Source of the DNA: Gordonia hongkongensis
GTDB lineage: Bacteria > Actinomycetota > Actinomycetes > Mycobacteriales > Mycobacteriaceae
DNA length: 64,000 bases
Assembly: GCF_023078355.1 (NCBI RefSeq)
Contig: NZ_CP095552.1
Location: 4,464,001-4,528,000 of the forward strand
Reading direction: 5' to 3'
Position 1 is the first letter of the stretch, and every line of letters begins with the position of its first letter. The translations under genes and the position numbers were made by a program. The notes under the pieces were generated by a model, which did not search any database, was not told the origin of the DNA, and was given only the letters and a program-made list of their open reading frames with translations. Positions 29,331-38,866 of the stretch are shown one piece after another.

Positions 29331-30083
29331 ATGACTTTCAGCGAAGAGATGTTCCAGGAGGCGTTGCGGAAACCCCGCCTCGCACGACCCGCACCCGAGT
29401 ACCTCGATTCGAACCGTGGCGAACGGGTTCGTGTTTTCTCGGAAGAGGAACTCCAGGCCACGACTCGCGAGTGGTTCACGATGTGGGAAGCAAAACTTGA
29501 TCTGTACAGCAGGGCCTTCGGTCGCGACTTCTCGTGGCTGATGACGTGGGCCAAGAAATACTGGTGGAGTTTCCTCGTCCGCGACATGAGTCTGAACGAC
29601 GAACTGTACGCGGCCGACATGACATACACCGATGTGACGACGTTCGGCCGGACGATCGTCGGCATCGACGACTTCGTCACGTACAACTTCGCATTCTTCG
29701 ATGCGATCCCCGACTGGCGCTATGACCCGATTCCCGACCAGGTGTACGTCGACGTCACACCGGAGGGAACCGTCCGCACCATGATCCGGTACATGGGGAG
29801 TGGACATTTCGACGGATCGCTACGCCTTTACCCCTACGACGACACGGCGGCGGTCGTCCACGGCAACGGCCGGTTCCTCCAGTGCCCCGCCGTGGATCGC
29901 TATCACTTCAACAAGGACGGCCTTCTCCAAGAGGGAGAGACGCTCTACGACTCGCTCGATGCGCTCCAGCGTTCGAGAATCCTGCCACGCGACGACAGTT
30001 GGCAGTTCCGCACCCTGTTCGCGGCATCGAAGGTCCCAGCGGTCCTACGGCAAGCACAGGTGAAGCTGGGCCGCGCGTCCTGA
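29331..30083 (+). CDS. NTF2/SnoaL-like protein of unknown function
   Basis: 250 residues from ATG 29331, with GAAAGGA upstream. The central part (NDELYAADMTYTDVTTFGRTIVGIDDFVTYNFAFFDAIPDWRYDP) has the cone-shaped NTF2-like pattern typical of SnoaL cyclases and limonene-epoxide-hydrolase relatives; no clear catalytic residues can be named. The first 90 residues are a helical, aromatic-rich extension (MTWAKKYWWSFLV). It is on the far side of the shared TetR operator from tetR and probably belongs to the same regulon. Confidence 0.6.
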   Translation: MTFSEEMFQEALRKPRLARPAPEYLDSNRGERVRVFSEEELQATTREWFTMWEAKLDLYSRAFGRDFSWLMTWAKKYWWSFLVRDMSLNDELYAADMTYTDVTTFGRTIVGIDDFVTYNFAFFDAIPDWRYDPIPDQVYVDVTPEGTVRTMIRYMGSGHFDGSLRLYPYDDTAAVVHGNGRFLQCPAVDRYHFNKDGLLQEGETLYDSLDALQRSRILPRDDSWQFRTLFAASKVPAVLRQAQVKLGRAS

Positions 30084-30122
30084 GGCGCACTGTGACGGCG
30101 CGACATCGCCACGGTCGGGGGG

Positions 30123-30608
30123 TCAGGACCCGAGGAGCGTCGACGACCAGCGGTCGGTGTAGTCGGCGATCCGTGAATCGGTGGTGTAGGTCGAGTCGAT
30201 CAGGTACAGACCGGGTGCCGGGCACACCGCTCCGAGCTCCACCAGGACCGGTTTGAGCAGCAGATCGGGCGCCATCGCGTGCGCGGGGCCCGCCCCGAGC
30301 ATCAGCGGGACGGCGACGACATCGCGCAGGCCCTCGGCCGTGGCGAACTGGTCGAGGAACAGTTTGAGGATGCCGGTATAGGTCGCCTTGAAAGTCGGGC
30401 TCGCCACCACGACGAGATCCGACGAGGCGACTACGTCGACCGCGGCCTGGACCGCGGCGTCACCCCATCCGAGCAGACCCGGCCCGAGTTCGATCACGTC
30501 GACGACGTGGTCGGGATCGGTCCCGGTCAGTGCCCGCGCCAACTGCCGGGCGGCGTCGAGCGTGCGCGAACCGGGCTTCGGGTTCCCGGCGACAACAGTG
30601 GTGGTCAT
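30123..30608 (-). CDS. NADPH-dependent FMN reductase
   Basis: 161 residues with the flavodoxin-like phosphate loop VAGNPKPGSRT and the flavin contact VVASPTFKATYTGILKLFLD, as in SsuE/MsuE-type reductases. It would supply reduced FMN to a two-component monooxygenase; no such oxygenase is next to it. The stop is 39 bp from the convergent NTF2-like gene. Confidence 0.88.
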   Translation of the reverse strand: MTTTVVAGNPKPGSRTLDAARQLARALTGTDPDHVVDVIELGPGLLGWGDAAVQAAVDVVASSDLVVVASPTFKATYTGILKLFLDQFATAEGLRDVVAVPLMLGAGPAHAMAPDLLLKPVLVELGAVCPAPGLYLIDSTYTTDSRIADYTDRWSSTLLGS

Positions 30609-30635
30609 GGTCCGCCTCTCGAGTATGGGTCCCGG

Positions 30636-31418
30636 CTATCGTGCCGCAGCAGGAGCGGGCACACCCGCCCGACGCCGCAGTATCGTCACTGCCGCGGTGG
30701 TCACGACCAGCGCGACGATCGTCCCGATCGCGACGCCGACGACCGCCGTCGTCGAGGCCTCGGCGGCCACGATGATCCCGACGAGCGCCCAGATCAGCGT
30801 GAGCGGGTACGCGACGAGCACCGACCCGACGGCGGCGGTCACGGCGAGGCCGAGCAGGGCACACGCCAGCAGGATGGTCAGCTGCCATCCCAGGGACCGA
30901 GGGTCGGCGAGGTCGGCACCGATCGCCGCAGCCCAGTTCTGGAAGACCGCCGTGGTGGCCCAGGCCGCATAGACACCGACGAGGATGCGGGTCAGGACCG
31001 TGAGCCACCGGGGCGCCGCGTCGTCGGCCGGTCTCGCGGCGATGCGGGCGGCGTCGAGCAGGACCACCGTCATGACCGTCAGCACGATCGGTGTCACCCA
31101 CGTCCACTCCGCGGCCGACACCAGAATCCAGACCGCCGCGCCGGCGAACGCGACTTCGAGGTCGATGAGCAGACGCCGCGGGTCGTCGGTCCCGGTGGCA
31201 CCTTTCCACACCACGGCAATGGCGAAGACGATCGACAGCAGGTAGATGAGACTCCAGATCGAGAACGTGTAGCCCGCCGGGGTGATCAACAGATCTGTGG
31301 TCGACTCGTTGGGCGAGGCGCCGAAACCGGAGAACGGGACCACGGGCGCGACCACCTGCGCGACCGCCAGGAACACGGCAAGCCAGGTGATCGGACCGGA
31401 GATGCGTGTGGGTGTCAT
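30636..31418 (-). CDS. TspO-like multi-helix membrane protein
   Basis: 260 residues from ATG 31418. About eight hydrophobic helices; GYTFSIWSLIYLLSIVFAI is the family-typical motif of the tryptophan-rich sensory protein superfamily, here in the longer form with extra helices. Ligand and role are unknown. Same strand as the FMN reductase, 27 bp away, so co-transcription is likely. Confidence 0.75.
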   Translation of the reverse strand: MTPTRISGPITWLAVFLAVAQVVAPVVPFSGFGASPNESTTDLLITPAGYTFSIWSLIYLLSIVFAIAVVWKGATGTDDPRRLLIDLEVAFAGAAVWILVSAAEWTWVTPIVLTVMTVVLLDAARIAARPADDAAPRWLTVLTRILVGVYAAWATTAVFQNWAAAIGADLADPRSLGWQLTILLACALLGLAVTAAVGSVLVAYPLTLIWALVGIIVAAEASTTAVVGVAIGTIVALVVTTAAVTILRRRAGVPAPAAAR

Positions 31419-31486
31419 GTGATCCAACGTAGGCACCAGTGTCCGGTTTGCGCCGCGAACTCTCTTGAGGTTGCGAGCGAGACACC

Positions 31487-31590
31487 CCCTCCGCCTAGCG
31501 CCCGAAGCTTGCGGCGGGACGTCTCCCCGCTCCTGAGGAGCGGCCTGAGCTTGCGGAGGCGCGGGCCCACTGCTCCCCATGGAGCGTCGG
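31487..31590. repeat. Degenerate copy of the intergenic repeat; otherwise empty 296-bp gap
   Basis: This gap between two same-strand genes carries rearranged pieces of the dispersed repeat: CCCCGCTCCTGAGGAGCGG, GAAGCTTGCGG and GAGCTTGCGGAG blocks and ACTGCTCCCCATGGAGC. No coding signal or RNA gene is visible in 31419-31714. Confidence 0.6.
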
Positions 31591-31714
31591 GTATACGCCA
31601 TTGCTCGTTACAGAATCCCGTTGAGCAGAACGAGTTTCACACTGTGGAGTTGTCAAGGATCGTGTGGCGCCGGGGCCGACGCCGGAGGGTCTGTGGAGTG
31701 TTCGCGTGGACTGT

Positions 31715-32959
31715 CTAGACGAGGGCGTCGTCGAGTCGCATGGTGCGCCGGTTGTAGGCGGGCCGGGGTAGGCGCCGTGGGTCGATGTCGACGGGCGGAA
31801 TCAGCCAGGGGTGCCGGTCGGGTCCCATCACGACCTGCCAGCCGTGGTGATGGACCTGGGTGTGACAGCGTTGACAAAGCAGGCACCCGTTGTCCAGATC
31901 GGTGGGACCACCGTCGGCCCAGTGGACCAGATGGTGAACTTGCGTGTGCGCTGCTGGCGCACCGCATTTCACACAACACCGATCACGGACGATGATCGCC
32001 TGCCGCAGATGATGCGGGAACAGTCGTTTCGTGGTGCCCATCCGCAACGGCACCCCTTCGGCGTCGAGGACGATCTCGGCCACCCCGCCATCACACGACA
32101 GCCGGCGCGCCGACGATGGCGACACCGCACCCATCCACGGCAGGCGTGCCGGGTCAGCGCCGTCGGCAGGGATGGTGACCAGGAGTTGGGTGCGGGGTGC
32201 GCCGGCGGTGGTCATCGCCGCGCCGATCGCAGCTTGATCCAACAACAGCTCCAGCCCATCGGCGCGGCGCTCGGCCGCACTGCGACGATCCGTCGCGCCG
32301 TCGGGTTCGGGACGCGGACAGGACCGTTCGTCGATCATGGACACGAACTTCTCTCCGATCACCGCAGTCACATCTGCGGTGATCGCGACCCGACCCTCGT
32401 CGGTGATGCGGGTGTGCACGGTGTTCAGCGACGCATCATCGGCCGCCGGCACAGTGCTGGGGTCGGTGGCGGCGACCCGCATGGCGATCCCGCGGGCATG
32501 GTCGTCGATCTGGGCCGGGGTGGCACCGGAGAACGCCTGCGCGAGCAACTCGCTCTCGAACGTTGACCGGTCGTCGTCGGACAACGCTGACGCGGAACGC
32601 TTGCGCACCAACGTGATCCCACGGATCACCGCGTCGACACACTCAGCAGACAGATAACCCTCGGCAGCACAGTCGGCGACCTTCGGCACCGACTCCAGCC
32701 CGCGAGCGATCCGCACATAGCGGTGCGCGGCCGCGGGCGGCATGCCCATCTCGATCAGTGCGTTCCGTGTGGTCGAGCCCGCCCGCGCTGCGGCACCCGT
32801 GACGTCGAAAAGTGCTGTGTGAAACGCGATCTGGTGGTCGAGCACGTTGTGCAACATCCGTAGCTCGTCGAGCCGCTCGTGCAGGGCACGACCACTGCCG
32901 TCGTCGGGCGGTGGTTGCAGGACGGCGAGGGTGTCGCGGAGTTCGGTGATCGAGGGCAT
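31715..32959 (-). CDS. DUF222/HNH endonuclease-domain protein (13E12-repeat type)
   Basis: 414 residues. N-terminal DUF222 region (ALIEMGMPPAAAHRYVRIARGLESVPKV) and a C-terminal HNH motif: CCVKCGAPAAHTQVHHLVHWADGGPTDLDNGCLLCQRCHTQVH, with both CxxC zinc pairs and the catalytic His intact. Such genes occur in several copies in mycobacterial and Gordonia genomes and relate to the REP13E12 elements; the nuclease function is assumed. No terminal repeats were seen around this copy. Confidence 0.9.
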   Translation of the reverse strand: MPSITELRDTLAVLQPPPDDGSGRALHERLDELRMLHNVLDHQIAFHTALFDVTGAAARAGSTTRNALIEMGMPPAAAHRYVRIARGLESVPKVADCAAEGYLSAECVDAVIRGITLVRKRSASALSDDDRSTFESELLAQAFSGATPAQIDDHARGIAMRVAATDPSTVPAADDASLNTVHTRITDEGRVAITADVTAVIGEKFVSMIDERSCPRPEPDGATDRRSAAERRADGLELLLDQAAIGAAMTTAGAPRTQLLVTIPADGADPARLPWMGAVSPSSARRLSCDGGVAEIVLDAEGVPLRMGTTKRLFPHHLRQAIIVRDRCCVKCGAPAAHTQVHHLVHWADGGPTDLDNGCLLCQRCHTQVHHHGWQVVMGPDRHPWLIPPVDIDPRRLPRPAYNRRTMRLDDALV

Positions 32960-33063
32960 GACACCAAGCTACTCGCAATCACGTTCGACGACGAGATTCA
33001 TCCACAACCGCGGTGACAGCGAATCCTGTTGCACAGCAGTCGCTGTTACTCTCGTACCAGCAG

Positions 33064-33090
33064 TGAACCGTGGTGAACTGTGGTGAACAG
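33064..33090. repeat. Three tandem 10-bp TGAACxGTGG repeats
   Basis: TGAAC-cGTGG, TGAAC-tGTGG, TGAACAG in tandem about 105 bp upstream of the DUF222/HNH gene. Possible binding site; role unknown. Confidence 0.5.
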
Positions 33091-33136
33091 AAGCCCCATC
33101 AGTCCCACTTGTTCAGTCAGAGCCGGTGCGCCCGAG

Positions 33137-34483
33137 TCACTCATGACCCGTTCCCCGAGGAGCGAGCTTGCGAGCGTCAATGCCTGCTCCCTGAGAAGCC
33201 GCCATCACACCTGCGGTACTGCGGACTTTCGGATCGGGGCGCGGAAAGGCTCGTCGAACGACCAGACCGATGGCGACGGCCGCGACCGCGGCGTAGACGA
33301 CGCCGGTGACGATGGCGCCACCGAGGGTCCCGACTGCCTGGCCGGCGACACCGTCGAGCACCACCATCACACCCGCACCGCTGTAGGCGAAGGCGGAGAA
33401 CCGCGACGCCACACGGCCCTGCTCGACGGCGCCGAGACCGCGGGTGACAGCGGCGAGCGCCACTCGGTACCCCCCGGCCTGACCGATCCCGCCGACGACC
33501 GTACCCAGGACGATCACGTCGAGCCGGCCGAGGACGAGACCCACCACCGCCGTCGACCATCCGACGACCAGGAGCACGCCGACCGCCGGTAGCGTCGTCA
33601 CGAGCCGCACCCCCACGCCGGCGAGACTCGCGACCATCGAGACCAACAGACATGCGCCACCGACACATTGGGCCACCAGGAGCGAGTCGCTCGCTCCGGT
33701 GGCGAGGATCGCGGCGGGCATCGCGCCCACCGCGAGCGCACCGATCGCCCACGCCAGCGCGCCGACCAGATAGGCACCGGGATCTCGACGACGGGTGCCC
33801 GCGACGTCGAGGTCGCCGGTGTGGACGTCGAGGTCGCCGGTGTGAGCGTGCGTCGACTGCGCCGCTGAGCCATCGTCCGTCGACGAATCATTGCCATACG
33901 CAAGCAGATCGGGAGCCAGACGCAGACCGACGAGCAAGACGATCAGGCATACGGCGGTCGCCGCGGCGTGGATCGCGTACACCGTGACCAGCTGCCAGGG
34001 CAGGAACACGGCTATCGCGATGGCCGCGACCAGCCCGCTTCCGGCGCCGATGAGCGAACCGGAGGCGATGAACGCACGACCCCGTTCGCCGCGGGCGGCC
34101 ACCATGATCGCCGCGGCGGCGCCCGTGCTCAGGCCCACCGACGCCCCGGTGAGGAACCGTCCCGGAAACAGCAGCACCTCGACCGATGCGCCGACGATCT
34201 GCAGGAGGTCGCCGACGATCGCCGCGAGGAGGGCGAGCGGTAACACCGTGCGGCTGTGCCGGATGAGCGGGCCGCGAGCCGAGATCAACAGGATGATGAT
34301 CAGGGCGATGAAGTAGGTGGCGAACAGCACCGACGCCGCGGCGGGCCCGAACCCATGGGTGTCCATGTATCCCGGGAGCAGTGGCGTCATCGCATTCGAG
34401 TCGCAGATGGCGAGAATGAACCCGACCCCGGAAGCGCCTGCGAGCACACGGATTTCACGGTCGGATCTCAGAGCGATTGCCAT
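33137..34483 (-). CDS. Major facilitator superfamily permease
   Basis: 448 residues, about 12 helices. The signature GPLIRHSRTVLPLALL follows helix 2 and RGERGRAFIASGSLIGAG is in the first half. The central loop holds a duplicated heptapeptide (HTGDLDV twice). The last ~25 residues (GAGIDARKLAPRGTGHE) are encoded by a copy of the dispersed intergenic repeat, so the original stop was probably lost or the repeat inserted into the 3' end. Substrate unknown. Confidence 0.85.
   Translation of the reverse strand: MAIALRSDREIRVLAGASGVGFILAICDSNAMTPLLPGYMDTHGFGPAAASVLFATYFIALIIILLISARGPLIRHSRTVLPLALLAAIVGDLLQIVGASVEVLLFPGRFLTGASVGLSTGAAAAIMVAARGERGRAFIASGSLIGAGSGLVAAIAIAVFLPWQLVTVYAIHAAATAVCLIVLLVGLRLAPDLLAYGNDSSTDDGSAAQSTHAHTGDLDVHTGDLDVAGTRRRDPGAYLVGALAWAIGALAVGAMPAAILATGASDSLLVAQCVGGACLLVSMVASLAGVGVRLVTTLPAVGVLLVVGWSTAVVGLVLGRLDVIVLGTVVGGIGQAGGYRVALAAVTRGLGAVEQGRVASRFSAFAYSGAGVMVVLDGVAGQAVGTLGGAIVTGVVYAAVAAVAIGLVVRRAFPRPDPKVRSTAGVMAASQGAGIDARKLAPRGTGHE
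33157..33192. repeat. Single 36-bp repeat unit within the MFS 3' end
   Basis: Matches the 36-bp unit tandemly repeated at 41063 with a few changes; it starts GAGGAGCGAGCTTGCGAGCG and ends CTGCTCCCT. Confidence 0.75.
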
Positions 34484-34625
34484 GGGGAGAACTCAAACCG
34501 ACGTCTGTGACCATCGGGCAACCCCGTCGTGGCCGTCGTATTGCGCACCTCGTCGCCCCGACGCCGAGGCGCTGACCTGCCACGTTCTGGCGGGTGACGA
34601 CGATGGCGCCGGTCGCGCCGGAGAC

Positions 34626-35741
34626 TCAGCCCACCGGGCGAAGGTCCGGAGTCGCCCCCGGACGGGGTCCCCAATACCTCTCGACCCAACTGCCCGACCC
34701 GGCCGGTTCATCGGTCTCGGTGATGTCCCAGTCCACGAACTCGTGTAGATCGCCCGCCATCTCGACGATGACGTCGCGCAGTTCGAGGGGCTCCAGCCAG
34801 CGCGGCGGGATGGCCTCGACCCCGTCGCGCGCACCCAGCAGGTTGCCTGCGATCGCGCCGGTGGAGTCCGAGTCGCCGTCGTGATTGACCGCGATGATCA
34901 CCGCGTCCTCGAGGTCGTCGGCCACCAGCGCGGAGTAGACGGCGATCGCGAGCGCCTCCTCTCCGACCCAGCCCTCGCCGAGGCGCGTGATCGCCGACTC
35001 GTGGGACAGGCCCGAACCGGCGAGGACTTCCGCGGCCTCCAGTGCGGCAAGGGTCTCCTCGTGACCGGCCCGATCCCGGAGGATGCCCTTCGCCGTCGCC
35101 AGCGCCTCCGGCAGGCCGGCCCCGACGATCAGCTCGCGAACCGCGACCGCGAGAACGCCGGCGGGAAGCGAACCGGAGGGATGGCCGTGGGTGAGCGCCG
35201 CGAGTGTGGTCGCGAGGTCGAAAGTGCCTGCGGCAGACCAGTCCGCGCGGGCCGCGAACAAACCGACCGGCGCCACCCGCATGACACCTCCGCAGCCCTT
35301 GCTGTCGTTGTCGGCCGGGGCGCCCGGACGAGTGGTCACCCGGAGCGCCTCGAGACAGGTGGTGCCGGGTGCCCGCCGGCTGTGCAACTGCTGGTGCCCT
35401 GCCAGCCAACTGGACCGTTCGGTCGTCGCCAGCACGCCGTGCCGCGGATGGCCGCCCTGCGTGATGAACCACCGCAGGTATGCGCGGGCCGTCGTGGCCG
35501 CGTAGCAGGAGATGCCTCCCGCGCAGTCGCGGGCCCAGGCGCGCAGCAGACCCTCCGCAGTGAACAGCGTCATCTGGGTGTCGTCGGTGATGGTGCCGAG
35601 GCCGCCGTACGCCTCGGAGTAGGAGGTGATGCCCGCGGGTCCGAACCTCTCCAGGATCGCGTCCCGAGTCGAGAACTCGACTGCCCCGCCCAGCGCGTCG
35701 CCGGCAGCACCGGCGAGCAGACATCCGGTGAACCGATCCAT
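34626..35741 (-). CDS. ADP-ribosylglycohydrolase family protein
   Basis: 371 residues. Metal ligands of the family are present: AAGDALGGAVEF near the start, GTITDDTQMTLFTAEGLL (residues ~49-66) and VNHDGDSDSTGAIAGNLLGA near the end. Members remove ADP-ribose from proteins or small molecules (DraG, ARH3). No partner ADP-ribosyltransferase is nearby, so the substrate is open. Confidence 0.92.
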   Translation of the reverse strand: MDRFTGCLLAGAAGDALGGAVEFSTRDAILERFGPAGITSYSEAYGGLGTITDDTQMTLFTAEGLLRAWARDCAGGISCYAATTARAYLRWFITQGGHPRHGVLATTERSSWLAGHQQLHSRRAPGTTCLEALRVTTRPGAPADNDSKGCGGVMRVAPVGLFAARADWSAAGTFDLATTLAALTHGHPSGSLPAGVLAVAVRELIVGAGLPEALATAKGILRDRAGHEETLAALEAAEVLAGSGLSHESAITRLGEGWVGEEALAIAVYSALVADDLEDAVIIAVNHDGDSDSTGAIAGNLLGARDGVEAIPPRWLEPLELRDVIVEMAGDLHEFVDWDITETDEPAGSGSWVERYWGPRPGATPDLRPVG

Positions 35742-35860
35742 GTTCGCCCCCTGTGCTTTCCCCGGCGTTCATCCATGGTCACACGGTTGCGCCGACTCTG
35801 CTGGACAGCGGACCGCGAACGGGTACTTTCAGAGGACCTCGAGACGAAGGGGCTCCGATC

Positions 35861-36853
35861 GTGCTCTCCCTAATCCCCGGTTCACAGCGTCGCAGCCTGG
35901 ACGAGATCGTCGAGCGCCTCGACTTCTCCGTCGGCGACCGCACCGCCAAACGCAGCGCCTTCTGGTTGATGCTCACGCTGTCCGGCGTCATCGCGGTTTC
36001 GGGAGTCGTCGCCGACAGCACGGCGACCGTCATCGGGGCGATGATCGTCGCGCCGCTGTCGACACCGATCCTCGGCATCGGACTCGGAATCGCCACCGGC
36101 CGTCGTCGACTCGTGCTCGCGAGTGTCGGTTACGTGCTCGCCGGGGTCATCCTGGTGACAATCCTGGGCGTCGTGTTCGCCCAGTTGCTACCCAACCCGA
36201 CCAACGTGCTCTCCAACTCACAGGTGCTGGGCCGGACGTCACCGACGCTCGTCGACCTCCTGGCCGCCCTCGCCACCGGCCTCGTCGGCGCGATCGCCAT
36301 CACCCGTCGCGACGTCGGTGATGTGCTGCCCGGCGTGGCCATCGCCATCTCCCTGGTGCCGCCACTCGGGGTCGTCGGCGTCTGCCTGGGGTCGGGAGCC
36401 CCGTCGCTCGCACTGGGCGCCTTCGTGCTGTTCGCGTCGAACGTGGTCGCGATGATCATCACGAGCCTCGTCGTGTTGACGATCGCAGGCTATGGCCGAG
36501 AGGCCGCCGATCTCGCCGGTGCGGAACATCCGAGGGCCCCTCGACGCCGGGCCTACGCGGCACTGGCCGTAGCTCTCGTCGTCGTCACCGTCCCGATGGT
36601 CGCGAACTCGCTCTCGTCACTGTGGTCCCGGCAGATCGCGACCGCGGCGGAGTCGTGGCTCGGATCGGGCGGGAACGACTCGTCCGAGGTCACCGGTGTC
36701 AGCTGGACCGGCAGTACGGTCACCGTCAGTGTGCTCGCCCCACAGGACCTGCCGCCGATCGACGAGCTCCAGACGACGGTCGACGAGTTGGTCCCCTGGG
36801 ACCCCGAGGTCGTCGTCGTCCACACCGTCGGCGAGCGGTCGGGTGTCAACTGA
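35861..36853 (+). CDS. DUF389 membrane protein
   Basis: 330 residues from GTG 35861 with AAGGGG upstream; the open frame extends further back without a site. The family motif VSGVVADSTATVIGAMIVAPLSTPILGIGLGI is clear, followed by about six helices and a soluble C-terminal domain. These proteins (TIGR00341-type) have no settled function. Confidence 0.85.
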   Translation: MLSLIPGSQRRSLDEIVERLDFSVGDRTAKRSAFWLMLTLSGVIAVSGVVADSTATVIGAMIVAPLSTPILGIGLGIATGRRRLVLASVGYVLAGVILVTILGVVFAQLLPNPTNVLSNSQVLGRTSPTLVDLLAALATGLVGAIAITRRDVGDVLPGVAIAISLVPPLGVVGVCLGSGAPSLALGAFVLFASNVVAMIITSLVVLTIAGYGREAADLAGAEHPRAPRRRAYAALAVALVVVTVPMVANSLSSLWSRQIATAAESWLGSGGNDSSEVTGVSWTGSTVTVSVLAPQDLPPIDELQTTVDELVPWDPEVVVVHTVGERSGVN

Positions 36854-36964
36854 GCGTGCCGAACCCCGGCGAGGCATCCGCGCTTCTGACAGAGTGGTAC
36901 GTACGCATCGCTCACCGAGAACGTCACCGTACGCACTCAACCGAGAATCGACGAGGTCAAGCAC

Positions 36965-38866
36965 ATGGCTCTCTCTCGAGACGCATCCCCTGCTGTGGCA
37001 CAGGCGAATTCGTCCGCCCACGATCACCTCCCGTTCCAGGACACCCGCGACCTGGACGCCGCCACGCGCGGACTCGTCGCCGAACTCGATCCCCCCGCCA
37101 TCGCCGGCCAGGACGGGAAGCCGGTGTGGGATTGCGATGAATTCTCCTTCCTCGCCGACGAGGCGCCTGCCACCGCCCATCCCAGCTTGTGGCGGCAGTC
37201 GGGTCTCGTTGCCCGACAAGGCCTCTTCGAGGTGACAGATCGGATCTACCAGATCCGCGGCCTGGACCTGTCGAACATGACCGTCGTCGAGGGCGACACC
37301 GGCGTCATCGTCATCGACCCACTGATCTCACAGGAAACCGCGGCCGCCGGCCTCCGCCTCTATCGGGAGCATCGTGGCGATCGTCCGGTCACCGCCGTCA
37401 TCTACACGCACTCGCACATCGATCATTTCGGCGGCGTCAAAGGAGTCACCACCCAGGAGGCCGTCGACGCCGGCGAGTGCCAGATCATCGCGCCCGCAGG
37501 CATGGTCGAGCACGCGGTCGCCGAGAACGTCTACGCGGGAACGGCGATGGGCAGGCGCGCGGCGTACATGTACGGGGCCGCGCTGCCGAGGGGCCCGCGC
37601 GGTGCGATCGGCGCGGGCCTCGGCCAGTCCACGTCCACCGGCACGGCGACCCTGATCGCCCCGACCCTCGACATCACCACCACCGGACAGGTCGAGACCA
37701 TCGACGGGGTCACCATCGAATTCCAGCTGACGCCCGGCACCGAGGCACCGGCCGAGATGAACTTCTACTTTCCGCAGATGCGCGCGCTCTGTATGGCCGA
37801 GAACGCCACCCACACCCTGCACAATCTGCTCACGTTGCGGGGTGCCCTGGTCCGTGATCCGCACGTGTGGTCGCGCTACCTGACAGAGGCGATCAACGAT
37901 TTCGCGGCGCGCTCCGACGTGCTCTTCGCGTCGCATCACTGGCCGACATGGGGCACCGCGGAGCTCACGGAGTTCCTGTCCCTCCAGCGCGACCTCTACG
38001 GATACCTCCACGATCAGACCCTTCGGCAGCTCAACAAGGGCCGGACCGGTCTCGAGATCGCTGAGGACATCGCGTTACCTCCCGCGCTCGCGAACGCCTG
38101 GCACACGCACGGCTACTACGGCTCGGTGAGCCACAACGTCAAGGCCATCTACCAGCGTTACATGGGATGGTTCGACGGGAATCCGGCGCACCTCTGGGAG
38201 CATCCGCCGGTGGAATCGGCGAAACGGCATGTCGAGTTCATGGGCGGCGCGGACGAGGTGGTACGGAAGGCCCGCCGGTCGTTCGAGGCGGGCGACTTCC
38301 GATGGGCTGCCCAGGTCCTGAACTACGTCGTCTTCGCCGACCCGGCGCACGAGGAGGCGCGGAGTCTCCAGGCGGACACGCTCGAACAGCTCGGCTATGG
38401 CTCGGAGAACGGCACGTGGCGCAACTTCTACCTCATGGGGGCGTACGAGTTGCGCCACGGACCCGTCGGGACGCCGACCACGACGGCGGCCACGGACATC
38501 GTCGCCGCCATGTCGGTCGATCAGCTCTTCGACGCCGTCGCCCTGCGAGTCGACGGGCCGGCGGCCTGGGACGCCCACATCGTCCTCGACTGGCACATCA
38601 CCGACGCCGACCGACGCCACCGGTCGGAGCTGCGCAACGGCCTCCTGGTTCATTTCGACGTGGATCAGGCAAGCGCTGACGACCCCGTCGCGGCCACGTT
38701 CACCCTGACGAAGCAGACCCTGCTGACGCTGCTCCTCGGGCTCGTGGATCTCGGTACGGCCGTCGAAGCGGGCGACGTCGGCGTCGACGGTGATCCGAGT
38801 GCGTTCGGCGAACTCGCCGGCTACCTGGACGACCCGGATCCCGATTTCGCGATCGTGACACCCTAG
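36965..38866 (+). CDS. SdsA-type alkyl sulfatase
   Basis: 633 residues. The metallo-beta-lactamase domain holds THSHIDHFGG (~148-157) with the two-zinc ligands, AENATHTLHN and FASHHWPTWG; a dimerisation domain and a C-terminal SCP2-like lipid-binding domain (from ~505) follow, the layout of SdsA1. It hydrolyses alkyl sulfates to alcohol and sulfate. No signal peptide is apparent. The stop codon TAG lies in the CTAG target duplicated by the downstream insertion sequence; its product is unchanged by the insertion. Confidence 0.93.
   Translation: MALSRDASPAVAQANSSAHDHLPFQDTRDLDAATRGLVAELDPPAIAGQDGKPVWDCDEFSFLADEAPATAHPSLWRQSGLVARQGLFEVTDRIYQIRGLDLSNMTVVEGDTGVIVIDPLISQETAAAGLRLYREHRGDRPVTAVIYTHSHIDHFGGVKGVTTQEAVDAGECQIIAPAGMVEHAVAENVYAGTAMGRRAAYMYGAALPRGPRGAIGAGLGQSTSTGTATLIAPTLDITTTGQVETIDGVTIEFQLTPGTEAPAEMNFYFPQMRALCMAENATHTLHNLLTLRGALVRDPHVWSRYLTEAINDFAARSDVLFASHHWPTWGTAELTEFLSLQRDLYGYLHDQTLRQLNKGRTGLEIAEDIALPPALANAWHTHGYYGSVSHNVKAIYQRYMGWFDGNPAHLWEHPPVESAKRHVEFMGGADEVVRKARRSFEAGDFRWAAQVLNYVVFADPAHEEARSLQADTLEQLGYGSENGTWRNFYLMGAYELRHGPVGTPTTTAATDIVAAMSVDQLFDAVALRVDGPAAWDAHIVLDWHITDADRRHRSELRNGLLVHFDVDQASADDPVAATFTLTKQTLLTLLLGLVDLGTAVEAGDVGVDGDPSAFGELAGYLDDPDPDFAIVTP

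Noticed and set aside
30279..31718. 479-codon plus-strand open frame over the FMN reductase and TspO-like genes
   Set aside because: Antisense to two recognisable families; low-complexity Asp/Arg/Gly-rich translation typical of high-GC shadows.
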